From the NCBI RefSeq assembly GCF_001640805.2, contig NC_066833.1, forward strand, positions 13,782,183 through 13,846,182: 64,000 bases of DNA. The letters run 5' to 3'. A program made the position numbers and the translations under genes. Of this stretch, positions 62,301-64,000 are shown one piece after another. The notes below the pieces were generated by a model. The model had not been told where the DNA came from, did not search any database, and saw only the letters and a program-made list of their open reading frames with translations. This DNA comes from Lates calcarifer. Lineage: Eukaryota; Chordata; Actinopteri; Centropomidae. The first letter of the stretch is position 1. Each line of letters starts with the position of its first letter.

Positions 62301-64000
62301 CAGAAACCGAGATTGCTGACTATGAGAGGCAGATCCGCAAATTGGAGATGGAGGACAGGCCTCTCAGTTTGGAAGAAGAGCGAGAACTACAGGAGCTTCG
62401 GGAGAAGGTGAAGCTGGTCCACCAGGAGGCCTATGAGGAAGTTGATGCTGAGGATGTGTACCAACTAACCGGCGTGGCCAAGGACAGAATTGCAAGGCCT
62501 GTTAAAACTTCACCTGCTTCATCTGTGGAGAGCAACATTGACGATGACAAGCTGCTCTCCCCAGTGCTGTCACCCTCTAAGCTTAAACAAAGAGAGATGT
62601 ATGGCTCCCCAAAAAGAGCACCTTCACCAGTGTTAGGAATTAACAAAGAGGAGAAAGTGAAAGAGGAATCAGAAAGAAAAGTAAAAGAAGAACAAGAGAG
62701 GGAAGCAGCTGCGAAGAAAATGAAAGAAGAAAAAGAGGAGGCAGAGAAGAAATCCAGGGAAGAGGCAGAAAAGAAAGCAAAGGAAGTGAAAGAGAGAGAA
62801 GAGAGGGAAAGGAGAGAGAAAGAAGAAAGAGAGAAAGAAGAGGCAGAGAGGATACTGAAGGAAGAAAAAGAAAGGAAAGAGAAAGAACAGAAAGAGCAGG
62901 AGATGAAAGAGAAATTGGAGAAAGAAAAGAAAGAGAAAGAGGAGAGAGAAAGGAAAGAGAAAGAAGAGAAAGAGAAGAAAGAAAGAGAAGAAAGGGAAAG
63001 GATGGAGCAAGAGGAGAGAGAAAAGGTAGCAAGAGAGGAAAAAGAAAGAATAGATAAAGAGTTGAGAGAGAAGCAAGAGAAAGAAAAGATAGAGAGGGAA
63101 CTGAAAGAGAAGGAAGAGAAAGAAAAGATAGAAAAGGAACTAAAAGAGAAGGAAGAGAAAGAAAAGAGAGAGAGGGAACTAAAAGAGAGAGAAGAGAAAG
63201 AAAAGCTAGAAAGGGAACAAAAAGAGAAGGAAGAAAAAGAGAAGTTAGAAAGGGAACTGAAAGAGAAAGAAGAGAGAGAGAAAGTGGCTGACATGGAAGA
63301 GAAGGCAAGACAACCAGAGGAGAAAGCAGTCGTGACACCTGCCGAGAAAGAAGCTGAAAAACCTGTGAAAGATGAGAGGGAGAAAGAGGGAGGGGAGGAA
63401 GACATGTTAGAGAAAGCAGGGGCAGGTGCTGGGGCAGCGGTTGTAAAGGAGATCCTGGAGACTCGTGCTGCCATTGAATCAGTGGTGACAGTTGAAGACG
63501 ATTTCATCACTGTGGTCCAGACCATTGATGAAGCAGATGAGCCGGGACATAGCGTTCGGTTCTCAGCTCCACCTGAGGCTGAAGTCCTTTGTGTTGCTTC
63601 CCGGAAAGAGGAGGAGGAGGAAGAGGAAGAATCTGTGGAGCTGGCCCAAGAAGCAGACATGGAGGCTGCCAGTCTAGAAGATGTGGGTGATGTTTCTGAG
63701 ACCCCTGCCTCCCCTGAGAGGGAGGCTCAAACCATAGAAACAGAAGGCCCAACAGAAAGCTATGATAGAGACGAGACTACAATGGATGACTCCATCCTGG
63801 ACAGCTCCTGGGTTGATACACAAGGTGAGATCTCTTTGATGGTTTGCTCCTGAATATTGATCTTATTTTTAACTTTCTCCCTTCTTCTGCTTTAAATAAA
63901 CAAATTTAAATACTGTTTTATGCTTTTCATGTCCTGTTTTTCCATTCTGTAGATGATGATAAGAGTATGGTAACTGAGCAGATTGAGCCTTTGCCAAAGG
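47157..64000 (+). CDS. map2: map2 gene model, coding part (5' partial gene, 7 exons, open at right edge)
   Basis: Microtubule-associated protein 2 is a neuronal protein that stabilises and spaces dendritic microtubules and anchors cAMP-dependent kinase. The model is join(47157..47367, 54420..54509, 54634..54708, 57147..57362, 59283..59582, 60741..63824, 63953..64000). All introns are GT-AG and phase 1. Identity rests on several blocks recalled from mammalian MAP2: the MAD... N-terminus with a 'TRENGFNGELT' motif, the RII-binding helix, 'NLPPSPPPSP', 'YKNGTVMAQDLPEMLDLAG', 'VVTVEDDFITVVQT' and 'DDSILDSSWVDTQ'. About 1,341 residues are encoded here. The C-terminal Pro-rich region and tubulin-binding repeats are outside the window. 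Exons 57147-57362, 59283-59582 and 60741-63824 may be alternative. In mammals, skipping the large exon gives the short MAP2C/D forms. Exon borders were placed by hand from splice consensus and phase; transcripts could add exons. Confidence 0.93.
48046..48059 (+). promoter_or_regulatory. RFX X-box, perfect consensus
   Basis: GTAACCATGGCAAC fits GTNRCC-N2-RGYAAC exactly. It sits in the map2 intron 0.7 kb after the first coding exon, inside a high-complexity block. RFX-family factors bind this motif and regulate neuronal and ciliary genes. Confidence 0.6.
49681..49702 (+). other. G-quadruplex motif in map2 intron
   Basis: Four G runs (3, 3, 4 and 7) are separated by loops of 3, 1 and 1 bases. 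This meets the canonical G-quadruplex pattern on the transcribed-sense strand. Confidence 0.7.
51365..51413 (+). repeat. (TG)n microsatellite, one interruption
   Basis: Two TG blocks separated by a single extra G. Confidence 0.95.
51551..51574 (+). repeat. (GT)n microsatellite
   Basis: 12 GT units. Confidence 0.95.
53963..53976 (-). promoter_or_regulatory. RFX X-box-like site on the minus strand
   Basis: Read on the minus strand the sequence is GTCACCATGGAAAC, which differs from the strict consensus at one position that is often variable in RFX sites. It lies 0.45 kb upstream of the RII-helix exon, in non-repetitive intron. Confidence 0.35.
54389..54404 (+). repeat. (GT)8 adjacent to the RII-exon splice acceptor
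   Basis: The tract ends 14 bases before the AG of the acceptor and replaces most of the expected pyrimidine tract. Confidence 0.95.
54420..54509 (+). CDS. map2: map2 exon encoding the PKA RII-anchoring helix
   Basis: This 90-base, phase 1-1 exon encodes EQVSARIVQEVTAEAVAVL followed by KGEQETQRLPS. In mammals the near-identical segment is the amphipathic helix by which MAP2 binds the type II regulatory subunit of cAMP-dependent protein kinase. The acceptor gttgctag is preceded by (GT)8 rather than a pure pyrimidine tract. The donor is tcag|gtaagc. One residue differs notably from the mammalian helix as I recall it: Glu in place of the first Val of 'QVVTAEAV'. Confidence 0.95.
54634..54708 (+). 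CDS. map2: map2 exon encoding the Pro/Ser-rich segment
   Basis: This 75-base, phase 1-1 exon has acceptor ctgtttgcag and donor caag|gtaggg. It encodes VEDTTNLPPSPPPSPAAEHF plus GPLEQ. It corresponds to mammalian 'EETANLPPSPPPSPASEQ', which follows the RII helix. The S/T-P motifs are potential proline-directed phosphorylation sites. The intron before it is only 124 bases, the shortest complete intron here except for the one before the last partial exon. Confidence 0.93.
54709..57146 (+). other. map2: map2 intron
   Basis: A GT-AG intron without recognisable coding blocks. Its 3' end is strongly T/C-rich and contains two additional AG acceptors in compatible phase (exon starts at 57105 and 57117). 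Confidence 0.8.
57147..57362 (+). CDS. map2: map2 acidic exon, probably alternative (72 residues)
   Basis: This 216-base, phase 1-1 exon lies between a T-rich acceptor ending tttgtag and the donor gaag|gtgaac. It encodes DVGDEEEAGPLRRFQNSRER, then a strikingly regular block with 'LAPSISVSVPEDDPYHSDEE' and 'YYEHPLFSPEW', then 'GQAVAFRQIE'. Codon use is GC-richer than the surrounding intron and the frame is fully open, so it is clearly coding. Mammalian MAP2 is known to have seldom-used alternative exons in this position; I infer that this is one of them. A clustered set of acidic and Ser residues (PYHSDEEYYE) suggests casein kinase 2-type phosphorylation. Confidence 0.85.
57363..59282 (+). other. 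map2: map2 intron
   Basis: GT-AG intron. The first 180 bases are C/T-rich with several CCGT/CCTT units (57480-57540). Nothing else is recognised. Confidence 0.8.
59283..59582 (+). CDS. map2: map2 Glu-rich exon, probably alternative (100 residues)
   Basis: This 300-base, phase 1-1 exon is preceded by a C/T tract ending tttttgag (a GAG acceptor, weaker than CAG) and followed by donor acag|gtgtgt. The product joins the previous exon as ...RQIE|EETMEALTAEYEEEV, followed by a run of Glu encoded by a GAG repeat, and then an Ala/Glu-rich acidic stretch ending GEESPET-like. The composition is highly acidic and low in complexity, so it is likely disordered. The non-consensus donor (gtgtgt) and weak acceptor fit a regulated exon. 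Open frame, phase compatibility and codon pattern support coding status. Confidence 0.8.
59318..59360 (+). repeat. GAG trinucleotide repeat in the map2 Glu-rich exon
   Basis: Imperfect (GAG)n encodes the poly-Glu run of the 300-base exon. Length variation would change the number of Glu residues without a frameshift. Confidence 0.9.
59583..60740 (+). other. map2: map2 intron
   Basis: GT-AG intron of 1,158 bases before the large exon. No coding block or repeat family is recognised. Confidence 0.8.
60741..63824 (+). CDS. map2: map2 large projection-domain exon (1,028 residues)
   Basis: This 3,084-base, phase 1-1 exon has acceptor gtttcag and donor caag|gtgaga. It forms the MAP2A/B-type projection arm that extends from the microtubule. 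Residues below are counted from the codon at 60743. Blocks matching mammalian MAP2 are SGMSAYFETSA (122-132), YYELS (146), 'LEQRSYSLNI', 'GSLDESADYLPVTTP', YKNGTVMAQDLPEMLDLAGT (from 309), RRKS (343-346), SQLEEMGYCVF (376-386), IESVVTVEDDFITVVQT (from 911) and DDSILDSSWVDTQ at the end. Between them lie a helical block (about 521-588) and a Lys/Glu-rich segment (about 635-861) with five 39-base repeats. It is shorter than the mammalian exon; the mammalian N-terminal part of this exon has no recognisable counterpart. Confidence 0.95.
62645..63325 (+). repeat. Lys/Glu-rich coding low-complexity tract inside map2
   Basis: About 227 codons are almost entirely Glu, Lys and Arg with spaced Leu, Ile and Val. 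The coding strand is nearly pure purine for about 680 bases. The pattern of E and K at i, i+3/4 spacing predicts a stable charged helix (single alpha-helix or coiled coil). It contains the 39-base tandem array listed separately. Confidence 0.9.
63080..63274 (+). repeat. five in-frame tandem 39-base repeats in map2
   Basis: Units are 63080-63118, 63119-63157, 63158-63196, 63197-63235 and 63236-63274. Each encodes a 13-residue variant of KEKIERELKEKEE: the I becomes R or L, R becomes K, and one unit has Q for L. Units differ by several silent and missense changes, so the array is not very recent. The period equals whole codons, so copy-number change would keep the frame. Confidence 0.92.
63953..64000 (+). 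CDS. map2: map2 exon following the large exon (cut by window edge)
   Basis: Acceptor ttctgtag is followed by codons for D-DDKSMVTEQIEPLPK when joined to the phase 1 end at 63824. This matches mammalian 'WVDTQDDDRSIMTEQLETIPKEEK'. The exon is open at the window edge. The intron before it is 128 bases. Confidence 0.93.

Noticed and set aside
62431..63660. 409-codon minus-strand ORF rich in Ser/Phe/Leu
   Set aside because: It is the complement of the Lys/Glu-rich map2 coding tract. GAA/GAG/AAA codons read backwards give Phe, Leu and Ser without stops. Other minus-strand ORFs here (232 and 135 codons) have the same cause.

Overview
This window is vertebrate nuclear DNA, most likely from a teleost fish and perhaps a percomorph. 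It is AT-rich and gene-sparse, with long introns, many (CA)n/(TG)n and (GA)n/(CT)n microsatellites, Tc1-type transposon relics of the kind common in fish genomes, and several fragments resembling dispersed teleost repeats. There are no operons, prokaryotic ORFs, rRNA genes or CRISPR arrays. No convincing tRNA gene was seen; the only tRNA-like sequence is a decayed SINE head near 8.1 kb.

One gene is supported: the 5' part of map2 (microtubule-associated protein 2), on the + strand and continuing past the right edge. Its coding part starts at an ATG at 47157. I could define seven coding exons: 47157-47367, 54420-54509, 54634-54708, 57147-57362, 59283-59582, 60741-63824 and 63953-64000 (open). 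Every junction is phase 1 and every internal exon is a multiple of three bases, so cassette exons can be skipped in any combination without a frameshift. The first exon encodes the MAP2 N-terminus. The second encodes the amphipathic helix that anchors the PKA regulatory subunit RII. The third encodes a Pro/Ser segment. The fourth and fifth are acidic, probably alternative, exons. The sixth is the 3,084-base projection-arm exon. The microtubule-binding repeats lie beyond the window.

Region by region: bases 1-2600 hold nothing codable. A CpG-richer patch at about 2600-3200 with a TATA-like box and a strong splice donor at 3031 is a candidate promoter and first noncoding exon. From 3 to 47 kb the sequence is intron or upstream DNA with decayed repeats, a probable noncoding 5'UTR exon at 25536-25588 carrying a complete small uORF, a weaker candidate exon at 36593-36740, Tc1 relics near 21.1 and 43.3 kb, and a candidate MITE near 27.1 kb. 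From 47 to 64 kb are the coding exons and their introns, with a perfect RFX X-box at 48046 inside a block of unusually high complexity.

The most striking coding feature is in the large exon. Blocks shared with the mammalian MAP2 projection arm flank an inserted Lys/Glu/Arg-rich segment of about 227 residues. That segment includes five tandem 13-residue (39-base) repeats and probably forms a single alpha-helix or coiled coil. It sits where mammalian MAP2, as I recall it, has ordinary disordered projection-arm sequence. No complete undescribed system such as a defence island or gene cluster is visible. The novelty here is in the architecture and regulation of map2.
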